Assembly (NCBI RefSeq): GCF_002878395.1
Contig: NW_025841136.1
Coordinates: forward strand, 17,781 to 81,780
From: Capsicum annuum
Taxonomy: Eukaryota; Streptophyta; Magnoliopsida; Solanales; Solanaceae
Length of the DNA stretch: 64,000 nucleotides
Reading direction: 5' to 3'
This document shows positions 54,347-64,000 of the stretch, one piece after another. Under the pieces are notes generated by a model. The model saw only the letters and a program-made list of their open reading frames with translations. It was not told where the DNA came from and did not search any database. Both the position numbers and the translations under genes were made by a program. Each line of letters opens with the position of its first letter. The stretch's first letter is position 1.

Positions 54347-56530
54347 TATAGTGTTTCAAGTTTTTAGTCCTTAAAATTTTTTTGAATCATGAGCTTTCAG
54401 CCCTGGCAATGACTTAACTGATGAGTTATAACATGTCTTGATAAGTCAGGTAACCTTAGTTGTAAGTTGTCCAGTTAGGGGTGTTTGAGTTTCTGTCTTG
54501 GGCACGATTTGAGGGTATGAGACATAAAGACTCATGACGAGTTATTGGGATGAAATCATAACCAAATCAGAAAGTTAGTGTCTAAGTTCCATTCTTAGTA
54601 TGCGTTGCTCACCATGAGCCGTAAGGACTTGTACGAGTTATTGGGTGCAAATCGTAGGATGTCCATTATTTACTCAATTGAGTTCTGTGTTGACTATAAC
54701 TGGACCTTACGAGTCTTAGGGTCTCATTATAAGTAGTACCCGTGAGATGTAGGGTCAACAATGTATGGGGGATCGACGAGTCGTAAGAAGTGGCTATGAG
54801 TCACTGATTGTCCTGTAGTCAAGGGAGACACTTTTTCAGCTTTTATGTTTAGGGCATTCTGGACATTTCCCTCTTAACAAATTAAAACCCACATCTTATA
54901 ACCCCCCTTGGGTGTCATTACTACTCAGAAACAATTTAAGTAATTTCATAAACACTCTAAAAGGGTCTTTGGTTTCCCTCATGCAAGTCAAGCTAGGGTT
55001 TTATTAAGTTGGTCATCTAAGGGCTCAAGGGTCGATTCTCTCCAAATTTCTTAGTGTTTAAGGCATGTTACTATTCCCTCATTGTTAATTTGTTTAAGGT
55101 ATGTGTTTTAAAGTATTGTTCATTAGATGTTTGTGATGGTTTTGAAACAAAGGTTGGAGTTTTTGAATGTTTATGAATTGAACAATATTTCTCATGGTTT
55201 ATATATGGTTTCCATGCTTTAATTATTGTTTTGCATATGTGGGTACATGGATACGGTGAATGAACTAGGGAATTGTGATTTTTTTAAACTTGTGACTTTT
55301 AAAGTGGTTATGACCCTAACCCCATAGTGTGAAATTGGTTTTTAATTATGAGAACTATGGGAATTTGTAAAATTGAAGTAGTCTTGAACTATTGAATGAT
55401 ATAAAGAGGTATTTGAAATACAATGATATGATTTAATAAACAAAGGGAGTTGGTGTTTCCCCACCTTGTATTAATTGAACAAAGGGAGTTTTTCTCCCCA
55501 AGTTAATATAAATTGTCTTGGTGTGTTGTTATTACTTTTCAAGTGTACTTGGTATGATGATACCAACAATGTATGCCTTAATGTGGAATGTGGTTCAATA
55601 AATAAAAATGTGTGACACTTATTTTAATTAGGCTCTAATAAGGGTTGTGTAGCTAAGTCGCAAAAATGGAGGTCTGAGTGACCGATACTAGAAATTGCAT
55701 TTACCGATGCGGTGGTCAAATTGACCAGGGAGGTTCAAGTCTCCCTCATTATTATTTCATGATTAGGGAGGTTCAAGTACCCCATAAATCATTACATGAT
55801 TGGGTGCTTAAGTTACCTTAGTATATGATTGGGAGGTTCGAGTCCCTTTTGTATATATATGAGATTATTCTCCGATTGATGCTGCTACATGCATTGGGGT
55901 CCAACCAGGGGGTGAGAGATTGGGCCCATATAGCCCGTGGGTACATATTATAATGGTTGAGTTACACGATCTATGTTAAAGTTTTAAGTGATATTAAACC
56001 TTGTTCCCTATCCCGGCATGTGAAGTATATATGTTTATGAATTTGATTATGTGCATCAATTTTGATTGATTTTAAACTATTAATCATGAAATTATGTTAT
56101 CTTTATTCCTGAGTTTCATGCTAGTGCTCTAATCGCTAATCGTCTTTAGACGCTGATTCCCATGAGATGCAAGAATTAACCATACTTCTATTACTCCTAC
56201 TTAGTGATTAGAATTCTGGATCAACTCATGAGTTCGCATTAAAGTGATGAGCTTTCATATAACAAATGTCTTTATTTTATGTTTTGGTCTCTTATGGCTA
56301 AGATTGTTTAGACTTGTTTTTGGCTATAGTCGGGGGCATGTCCCGACGCTTTATTGATATTCAGTTTTGGTTTATTGTTAGTAGACTTTATTTGGATTGC
56401 TGTGGTTTTTTAGAGGTGTTGGTCGGTCGATCATCGGTCGTCGGTTATTGACATGCATTAAATTTTTTTAAAGCTATTACATGCTCTCTTGTTATTTGTT
56501 CAGAATTTATCCAACATTGGGGTGCGTTGT
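54347..56530 (+). repeat. 5' LTR of gypsy A
   Basis: About 2.18 kb. The first bases are degraded (TATAGTGTTTCAAGTTTTTAGTCC for the family's TGTAA....TCAAGTTTTTGGGTCC). The end runs directly into mid-gag sequence near 56530, so the last part of the LTR, the primer site and the gag N-terminus are deleted. Confidence 0.78.
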
Positions 56531-57180
56531 TGTTGTTATATAAGGAAGTTTGCTTTAGGGTTATCCGATGAGTGGATCTTTGAAAGCAAGGCTACCTTGT
56601 TGAATAAGGATATGGACATCTCTAGTCTTGTGGTGCATATACAACTTATGGAGAAAGAAAAGAAAAAACAAACGGAGATGAGTGACAGGAAGAATAAGAA
56701 GTTTTTTTATTCAGATCAGGGTAGAGGTCAGCATCAAAGTAGTAAACATGATTAGAAATGGTCTAAGAAGAAGTGGGGAAATTATGGTTCTTACTTTACG
56801 ACTAGTTCTTTTTATCTGAAGTCGTTGGGTGACCGTCATTCTTAGCATAATAGTGGATTTAGAGTACAAAGAACCTAGTCATAGTCTAGTGGGCTCAATC
56901 AGCTTCATTATATCACCCTTATAGATTTTATGGTCAAGTGCATTATTGGTTGTGAGGAAGGAAGGAATAAGTGCTTTAAATATGGTCGGACTGGTCATAT
57001 ATAGAGGGACTATCCTTCTAAGGTTTCTTCTGGGACAAATAATATTCCTATTGCTACTTCATCTGCTCATGCACCAAAGGCTTCTACTTTTACTTTTGGC
57101 TCTGGCACTGGTCGGAATCGTCTGTATGTTCTTGCCACTCACCAGGATTCTGAGGAAACCCCCGTGTTGTTACTGGTATG
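56531..57180 (+). pseudogene. Gypsy A gag remnant
   Basis: It reads RKFALGLSDEWIFESKATLL then NKDMDISSLVVHIQLMEKEK (56540-56750), the C-terminal part of gag. A Gln/Ser-rich linker and a broken zinc knuckle (about 56935-57020) follow, then APKASTFTFGSGTGRNRLYVL at the gag-protease boundary. The N-terminal half is missing. Confidence 0.78.
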
Positions 57181-57600
57181 CTTAAACACTTTTCTCATGA
57201 TGTGTATTATCTATTTGATCTTGGGTCTACTCTCTCTTATGTGACCCTTTATATGAATATTCATTTTGACTTTGATCTTGAGTGTATTCAGACCCTTTCT
57301 ATGTTTCCACCCTGGTAGGTGACTCTATTGTAGTTAGAAGGGTCTATAGGGTTTGTGATGTCGGTTTATGGTAGGGAGTCCTTGATGTATCTAATAGAGT
57401 TGGACATGTTATCCTTTGATGTGATTTTAGGGATGGATTGGTTGTATTCGTGCAATGCTCTCTTAATTGTTGGATCCAAAAGGTCAGTTTCCATTTCCAA
57501 GTGAGCCGATAATTGAATGGGAAGGTAGTTCCTTAGTGACTAAGGAAAGGTTTATCTCATTTCTTAGAGTTTAGAAATTAGTTTCTAAAGGGTGCCTCTT
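57181..57600 (+). pseudogene. Gypsy A protease remnant
   Basis: DVYYLFDLGSTLSYVTLY (active-site block, about 57205-57260) and LDMLSFDVILGMDWL (about 57400-57445) in one frame with stops between. It then runs to SKGC and fuses near 57590 to reverse-transcriptase sequence by an internal deletion. Confidence 0.75.
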
Positions 57601-58031
57601 CATATGTAAGAAGGATGGTTCCCTTCGAATGTATATTAATTACCGCCAACTGAATAAAGTAACCATGAAGAATAAGCATGCACTTTTGATGATTGATGAT
57701 CACTTTGATCAGCTTCAGGGTGCTAAGTTCTTTTCCAAAATTGTCCTTCGGTCTAGGAACCATCAATTGACAATTATGGAGGCGGGTATCCCTAAGACTA
57801 TTTTTCAAAACTGGTATGGTTATTTTGAGTTTTTGATAATGTTCTTTGGTCTGACCAATGCCCCGACCGTATTTATGGATATTATAAATAAGGTTTTCCG
57901 TTAGTTCTTGGACTTGTTTGTCATTGTCTTTATCGATGATATTTTGGTGTATTCCAAAAGTGTGGTGGATCATGCCGATCACCTCTGACTTTTGTGGCAG
58001 ACCTTAAAATAACATCATTTGTATGCAAAGT
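57600..58031 (+). pseudogene. Gypsy A reverse transcriptase, left part
   Basis: [20 protein letters not shown], then [17 protein letters not shown], then [20 protein letters not shown] (57629-57904). After one stop, VIVFIDDILVYSKSVVDHAD carries the YXDD-type site in its gypsy form FIDDIL (about 57920-57980). The palm domain is well recognisable. It is interrupted at 58031 by the solo LTR. Reverse transcriptase copies element RNA into DNA. This copy is dead because of its stops and deletions. Confidence 0.85.
58027..58031. repeat. Target-site duplication of solo LTR (left)
   Basis: AAAGT, identical to 60297-60301. Confidence 0.88.
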
Positions 58032-60296
58032 TGTAATACCCAATACTAATCCTAGCTCAATTCAACTCTTAGTTGTATGCATAAGAGGCTTAGAGCCTGA
58101 AAATTTAGCTAAGTGTTCTAAGTGTTGGGTACTTGGTCTTATTTTTGGCCTCTTAACTTTGAGGATTTTTTATAGTGACCTTCCTGACCCAGACACGTAA
58201 GTTTTTGAGATAATTCCTATTCAGGGGTGTAAAGAGCATGTCTCGAGGAAGTTTCAAATTTTTTAGAGGAGGATTAGGTCATACTTGGATTTCAAAAATA
58301 GCAACTCATCGCGATAGCATCACAACGCAGTCATTATAGCGATAGATGGCTCATCACATCACGGTACCTCCTTAATCCGCATTTCTGTTGCAAATTTAAA
58401 TGTCTGAGGGGCATTAGCACCTTTTCCCCTCAATCCAAGTCGTCATAACATGACTTATATCAGCAATTTGGGTGTAATTTGCCCATTCTTCTTTAATTTT
58501 CTCTCAAAGATACCCTAACTACCTTCCAAGAATCTCATAATTAATTATGTTCTTTTCAAGAAAACCAAGAGCTCAAGCTTCCAAATTCAAGGACTTTCAA
58601 GATTGTTTTTCCCTTCCAAGTGTAAAAGTTAAGATATGTGTGATGTTCATCCATGGGCCCTTTTTCACCCATGGAGTCCAAGAACCTATTTTTATGTTTT
58701 CATTCATGAATTTACATATTTACAATGAGTTACCTTCATGAAGCTTTCATGAATTTTAATTATACATGATGTTTACAAGTGTTTTTCATTGAAAGTAGCC
58801 CTTACACGTTTGAATGAAGAAAATTTCATGTTAAATCCCCAATATATGGTTTTAGTGTTATAATTATGTTATTCCCACATGTTTCAATCATTCCCATGCT
58901 TAAGTTCATGAATTTCAAGTGTTTGATGAAATGCCTAAGTGTTGAAATTTAAACTATGATCCCCTATTGTGTTCTTCAAGGCTTTCATGTGTCCATATTG
59001 TTAATTCCATTTAGTGCTGGGGGTTATGAATACCCGAAACTTATCCGTTTACATAGTTTATAGTATTTTTAGAATGGTTTCAGATAAACCATGAGCCTTG
59101 TTATTTAGTTAGTATCACGTTTAGTTGTTGGCTCAGTTAAGCTTAGTTTAGTCCTGTAGTCAGTGTCATTCAGTTGGGAGTAGGATTTAGCACCGAGCAA
59201 ACCTAGGTATGGGGGCTTACCTACCAGTAGAGGGTGTGACCTTTTGTAGCAGTCCCTTAGTTCTAGAACTATGTAACCAACGTAGGTTAGAGATATTAAC
59301 TTGCCAGTTGAGGGTTAATAAAGTGTTTACCTGCCAATTGAGGCTAATACATTTCTCATTAGAGCACCTGACAGATGAGGGTGACTCAGTGGATCCACAC
59401 AGCCAGCGTTAGTACCCGTGGCACAATACTAACACCTTTCTAACTGGGGTTACAGGTTGGACCCCAATCATTTTAGAGTAGGGTAGGTTGTTTAGATGAT
59501 ACCTCCTACAGTCTCAGTTCAGTATTTAGTACATAGTTTAGTTTAGGTTTTCTTGACCATAGTATATAGTTCAGTAGTTATTCAGTTACCAGATTTTAGT
59601 ATTTTAGTTTATAGATTATTTTAGTATCATGTTATATGCGTGGTCATGCATTCTCAGGTTTTACATATTTCACACATATTATGCATCAGTTATCTCATGT
59701 TATTCACTCAGTCATTATCTCATACTTCTCAGTTAGTCATTATTTTATACACATGAACCTATGCATTTTAGCTTGACCTTATCTCATATACCAGTACATT
59801 CAAAGTACTGACAGCATACTTTTGTCGTGCTATGATATCTTATGTCATAGATTAGAATGCTTAGTTTCCTGATCGCGCCTAGATAGTTCATCATTACAGT
59901 AGCAGTAGCAGCGGTGAGTCCTCATCTTTCGAGGACAAGTTTGTCTTTATTTACTTATTTTAGTATTTCTCTATTTCAGTTAGTTGGAGCTAGTTGAGGG
60001 TTTGTCCCATCAACTCCATAGTCAGTTAATTAGAGGCTTTTCAGACATTCAGATAGTTAGTCAGTTTATCAGTTGTTTATCAGTCTTTTCAGTATGTCTT
60101 TAGATGTTCAGATTTATGATTCAGTTGTATTTCAATATTTAAAACCTTATGGTACTATCAGTTATTTTTTGCATATGTCTCTTATTTTCAGTTTTACTCA
60201 GTGCTCACAGTAGGTACTAGCTCATGGGTTAGCTTGTCATCACTTGTGACCGTAATCACCGTTGTCACGACTAGGGGGTAGCCTCGGGTTGTGACA
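58032..60296 (+). mobile_element. Solo LTR inserted in gypsy A reverse transcriptase
   Basis: 2,265 bp from TGTAATACCC to GTTGTGACA with perfect AAAGT duplications. There is no primer site, polypurine tract or pol domain inside, and ORFs reach at most 68 codons. Reverse-transcriptase sequence resumes immediately after it (KFSKCEFWLNALTYLGYVVS). A solo LTR arises by recombination between the two LTRs of a full element. This LTR family differs from the three other large LTRs in the window. Confidence 0.88.
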
Positions 60297-60860
60297 AAAG
60301 TTCTCTAAGTGTGAGTTCTGGTTGAATGCCCTGACATATCTGGGTTATGTTGTTTCTAGTGAGGGATCATGGTAGATCCCTAGAAGGTTGTGGTGGTTAA
60401 GAAGTGACCTAGACCCTTGAGTCCATCCGATATCTGGAGCTGGTTAAAGGTTTGTGGAGAGTTTCTCTTCAATCGCTGCCCCGTTGACTAAGTTAACTCA
60501 ATGAAGTTCTTATGGTCTGATGCTTGTGAGGGTAGTTTTGAGAAGCTGAAGTAGAAGTAGAATTCGACTCCGGTCTTGACTCTACCCTAAGGCACGATAG
60601 TTTTTTAGTCTATTGTGATGCGTCTCGGATGGGACTAGGCTGTGTGTTGATGCAACATGGAAAAGTGGTTGCTTATGCTTCTAGGTAGTTTAAAGTTCAT
60701 GAGAAGAATTATCTAACTCATGATTTGGAATTGTTAGCTGTGGTGTTTGCATTAAAGATTTGGCGACACTATTGTATGGGGTCCACGTTGATATTTTTTT
60801 TGATCATAAGAGCCTACAATACGTGTTGACCTAGAAAGAATTGAATCTCAGGAAAAGGAG
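60297..60860 (+). pseudogene. Gypsy A reverse transcriptase end and RNase H
   Basis: After the solo LTR, KFSKCEFWLNALTYLGYVVS (connection region) is followed by RNase H-like pieces around 60570-60840 (VVAYASR-type and [15 protein letters not shown] positions are recognisable across frames). The last words, LNLRKRS, mark the usual RNase H end. It then joins integrase C-terminal sequence near 60865. Confidence 0.7.
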
Positions 60861-61450
60861 TTAGATTTATATGGTAGGAGGTATAAATCTCCTATTGGGT
60901 GGTTTGAGGTTGGTAAAAATAAGTCTGTTAGCCCTAGTTTGGTTCACCAAGCCATGGGGAAGGTGAAGGTGATTCGATATAGACTTAAGGCCGCCATTAT
61001 GTCAGTACGTTCTTAAAGGTATCTACCATGAAGGGAGTGATGCAGTTTGGTAAGAAGGGAAAGATCAACCCCCATTATGTCGGTCCGCACTTGGTTTTGA
61101 AGAAGGTTGGTAATGTTTTCTATGAATTAGAGTTACCTTCTAGTTTGAACCCATTTATCATATGTTTCATGTTTTAATGTTGAGGAAATGCATGGGTGAA
61201 CCTTCGATGGTTATTCCTTTAAAAGAGGTAGGTATTTCAAATTCCTTGTCCTACGAGAGACAACCGGTTAAGATTTTAGATCAGCAAGTCCACTGATTGA
61301 TGATCAAGGATGTGGCATCAGTAAAGGTTCTTTGGAGAAACCAAAAGGTTGATGAAGCTACTTGGGAAGCCGAGGAGGACATGAAATCTAAGTATTCATT
61401 CTTGTTTCCCGTTCTGGAAATCATGCTTAAGGTATGTGTATACTTTGACA
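60861..61450 (+). pseudogene. Gypsy A integrase C-terminus and chromodomain-like tail
   Basis: RRYKSPIGWFEVGKNKSVSP then LVHQAMGKVKVIRYRLKAA (60870-61005). A second short deletion follows, then STMKGVMQFGKKGKINPHYV and LELPSSLNP (61020-61155). Last is VASVKVLWRNQKVDEATWEA then EEDMKSKYSFLFP (61310-61410), a chromodomain-like end of the chromovirus type. The zinc-binding N-terminus and the DDE core are missing. Confidence 0.8.
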
Positions 61451-61548
61451 TTTTTGTTTTCTGTCTTTGTTAAAGGTAAGAGTAGAGTTATGTGAAGTTA
61501 AATCATGCTAATAAATACCTTATCCTATCATTCGAGAAAGAATGATCC

Positions 61549-61562
61549 TAAGGGGGGAGTAT
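61549..61562 (+). other. Polypurine tract of gypsy A
   Basis: CTAAGGGGGGAGTA directly before the LTR start TGTAATGACCC. Confidence 0.85.
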
Positions 61563-62732
61563 GTAATGACCCGGGTTTTTGGTCCTAAAAAATTTTCTGA
61601 GTCTTGAGCTTTCTGCCCGGGAAATGACTCATCTGATGAGTTGTAATGTGGCTTGACGGGTCAGGTAACCTTAGTCGTAAGTTGTCCATTTAGGGGTGTT
61701 TGAGTTTCTATCTTGGGTTTGAGTCAGAAAGACTCATGACAAGTCATTGAGATGCAACCATAACCAAATCAAAAATTTAGTGGCTAAGTGATGCTCTGAG
61801 TACAAGTGGCTCACTATGAGCCGTAAGGACTTGTTTCGAGTTGTTGGGATAAATTCGTAGGATGTCTAGTGTTTACACGATTGAATTCTATGTTGACTAC
61901 AACTGGACCTTATGATTTGTAGGGTCTCATTACGATTGGTACCCGTGATTCATAAGGTCAATAGTGTGTGTGGGGTCTTAGACATTATCTTGGTTATGAC
62001 TCGTGCTGATGAGTCGTAAGGAGTGACTATGAGTCACTTATTGACCCGTAGTCAAGGATGATACTTTTTCAGCTTTTAATTTAAGGGCATTCTGGATATT
62101 TCCCCTCTTACCCAAATTAAAAACCACATCTTATATCCCCTTTTGGGTGTTATTAGCACTCAGAAACAATCTAAGTAACTTCTCAAACACTCCAAAAGGC
62201 TCTCTGAATTCTCTCAAGCAAGTCAAGCTAGGTTTTCATCAAGCTGGCCATCTAAGGGCTTAAGGGTAGATTTCTTTCCAAATTTCTTGGTGTTTAAGGC
62301 ATGTTACTCTTCCTTCATTGTTAATTAGTTAAAGGCATGTGTTTTAAAGTATTTTTCATGAGATGTTTATGATGGTTTTGAAACAAAAGTTGGGTTTTTT
62401 GAATGTTTATGAATTGAACAACGATTCTCATGGTTTCTATAAGATTTTCATGCTTTAATTATGGTTTTGAATGTGTGGGTGCGTGGGTACGTTGAATGAA
62501 CTAGGGAATTGTGATTTTCCCAAACTTTTGACTTTTAAAGTGGTTATGGCACCAACCCTACAGTGTGAAATCAGTTTTTAATTATGAGAACTATGGGAAT
62601 TTGTAAAATTGAAATAGTCTTTAGCTATTGCATGATATAAAGAGGTATTTGAAATACAACGGTATGATTTAATGAACAAAGGGATTTGGTATTCTCCCAC
62701 CTTGTATTAATGAACAAAGGGAGTTGTTCTCC
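61563..62732 (+). repeat. 3' LTR of gypsy A, truncated by a later insertion
   Basis: It matches 54347 to about 55500 of the 5' LTR. It stops at GGGAGTTGTTCTCC (62732), where the 5' LTR continues CCAAGTTAATATAAATTG. The remainder should be found outside the window. Confidence 0.82.
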
Positions 62733-64000
62733 TGATACACCCAAATTACACCTCTTATGAGAGAGTAAGCGGTAGTTGTCAATATATAACCCAACTAGAT
62801 TGGGGTCAAATCCCACAGGGAATACTCTGTTCACTAAGTATTGTGGTTGTTACTAGACTATTGATCGAAGGTTCCGAATTAAAGGGGGGGTTTTGATTTG
62901 TATATTATGTATCACTATGTATAACAGAAAGTGTTCTATTCAATGATTCTTATTATGAATAGTAATTCAACAAGAGTAAATAAACTAGAGCTACGGTTAC
63001 CAAGATGTTCCAGCAACTAGGGTTGTGAATTTCCAATTAATCACTTCAATTGAAAGAGTTATTGAATTCTATAATTTACCCATTTGGTTCTCAACCTATT
63101 TGGTTCTCAACCTAAATGAGTAGATTATCCTCCAATTCTCTCAAACTTAAAGAATACGTTGATTTATTCAATTATTCTCTCATATAGGTTGATCCCGTTA
63201 AGGAATCAACCCTTAACCCAAAGGTTAAAGCCCTTAGATCCCATGTAAACCTCTTTTTTTCCCAACAAACACTTTTCTATTTGAACAAGTGATGTTCTTG
63301 GGCTCACCCTTCAAGTTTGCAACCAAGAAAGGTCATTATTACGAAGAAGGGTTTGTACAACTTCAGTTAACCATGGAAATCAAATGTTTTCACAATCCCA
63401 ATCAGCTTTTCACTTTAAGGCTCCCATAACCCTAGTTATGGGAGCTTAGCCACACATCTCTATAGAAGAAGACAAAGTCATTATGTTTCTCATAAATAAA
63501 TTCAGAAATTACTTACAAGAATCACTAGATTTGTTCTTGAATCTTCAAAGGAGAATAAGCATAAAATGTTTAGATCCACAATTCTAGCTTTAATCTCAGA
63601 GAATACTACGTACAATAATGTTCAAATTTGGAAAAAATGATTAAAGATACCTAAATAAAACCTAAATTGGGTATTTAGATGTTCCAAAGTGTGGAGTATT
63701 TAAAATTTAAACTCAGAAAAAGCAGCATCCAGGTTGACTGTCAGATCAACGGTCCATCGGTAGGCTGACGGTCCATCGCGTAGACCGTTGTTGAGAGTTC
63801 CAAAATGCCATGATCTGGATAAGGGTCGACGGTCTACTTAGCGGACCATTGCTAGCTCGGTGGTTCATCGCAGAAGCCATCACTTGACCTTCTGACAGTT
63901 TATGCTCTGTTTGAGCCCGACGGCTAAGTTGGCGGTCCTTCAGGTGTTTGACGGTCTGCCACTTGGACCGTCGTAACATTCTTTTGTTCCTTTCTGTTTC
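62733..64000 (+). mobile_element. Start of an unidentified LTR-like insertion, runs off the window
   Basis: It begins TGATACACCCAAATTACACC in the middle of the gypsy A 3' LTR, so it is a later insertion. It contains GATTGGGGTCAAATCCCACA, a block I associate with a widespread plant repeat, and, from 63735, several GACGGTCCATCG/GACCGTCG-type words in both orientations. No coding domain is visible. The minus-strand ORFs (62625-62834 and 63746-63979) are incidental. Confidence 0.5.

Larger units (their letters stand above)
54347..62732 (+). mobile_element. Ty3/gypsy element A, same family as gypsy 1, nested insertions
   Basis: Plus-strand element with the 5' LTR at about 54347-56530. Next come gag, protease, reverse transcriptase, RNase H and integrase scraps in Ty3/gypsy order, a polypurine tract at 61549-61562 and a 3' LTR from 61563. 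It is interrupted by a 2,265-bp solo LTR (58032-60296), and the 3' LTR is cut at 62733 by another element. The LTR start TGTAATGACCCGGG and the GGGGTGAGAGATTGGGCCC block match gypsy 1 (4505-11754). Several internal deletions leave the element unable to encode a full polyprotein. Confidence 0.85.

Noticed and set aside
63746..63979. 77-codon minus-strand ORF
   Set aside because: Arg/Ser-rich product of the GACGGTC-type words in an LTR-like insertion; no domain.
1..64000. Endogenous pararetrovirus, CRISPR array, rRNA or organelle insert
   Set aside because: No movement-protein, coat-protein or pararetroviral polyprotein motifs, no spaced identical repeats of CRISPR type, and no rRNA or plastid gene sequence recognised on reading the window.

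Overview
The window reads as AT-rich plant nuclear DNA, and the repeat content points to a Solanaceae-type genome (tomato, potato or pepper lineage). The pointers are Au-type SINE sequence, a hAT MITE with GGCCC-rich ends, Helitrons ending in CTAGT, Stowaway-like MITEs, chromovirus-like Ty3/gypsy elements with LTRs of about 2.2 kb, and copia elements. The family placement is inference, because no alignment could be run. I see no prokaryotic, organellar or CRISPR features and no rRNA or functional tRNA gene. Nearly everything here is nested transposable-element debris. One convincing host gene is present at about 41.9-46.2 kb on the minus strand.

Layout. 0-2 kb: a long inverted repeat with a Stowaway-like MITE inside it, then a TAA microsatellite. 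2.1-13.4 kb: one degenerate MULE (MuDR-type) transposase gene on the minus strand, cut into three pieces by a Helitron (2329-4135) and a Ty3/gypsy element (4505-11754). Removing the Helitron at its TC...CTAG borders restores the transposase reading frame. 14.1-15.8 kb: a second Helitron carrying a tandem repeat of about 110 bp. 16.2-16.9 kb: a possible solo LTR with 45-bp repeats upstream of a TATA-like box. 18.3-21.2 kb: a gypsy gag start, two 223-bp TRIM-like LTRs and a 1.8-kb LTR in a regular LTR/primer-binding-site series on the minus strand.

21.3-34.8 kb: a purine-rich tract, a Helitron 3' end, an exon-like coding fragment split by a 5,956-bp copia element with perfect ATATA target duplications, a minus-strand Helitron, orphan Helitron 5' ends and an 865-bp hAT MITE with perfect 8-bp duplications. 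35.0-40.3 kb: a second copia element (TTTTT duplications) inside an older inverted-repeat element, followed by a LINE-type zf-RVT remnant. 41.9-46.2 kb: the host gene. Its main exon is Ser-rich, a downstream exon encodes a Cys/Trp 12-residue repeat ending in CCC-stop, and it has 5' leader exons and a 3' UTR intron with good splice signals. An Au-type SINE with perfect 14-bp duplications sits in its long leader intron. 48.7-62.7 kb: a gypsy LTR/gag/protease segment, an inverted copy of its LTR, and a second gypsy element of the 4.5-kb family in the opposite orientation, whose reverse transcriptase is split by a 2,265-bp solo LTR with perfect AAAGT duplications. 62.7-64 kb: the start of a further LTR-like insertion that runs off the window.

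The nesting gives a relative order. The MULE is older than both elements inside it. The gypsy LTRs at 4.5-11.8 kb look strongly diverged and the target duplication is decayed, so that element is old. The copia element at 24.3-30.3 kb has much more similar LTRs and is the youngest large insertion. No transposable element here looks able to encode its own movement.
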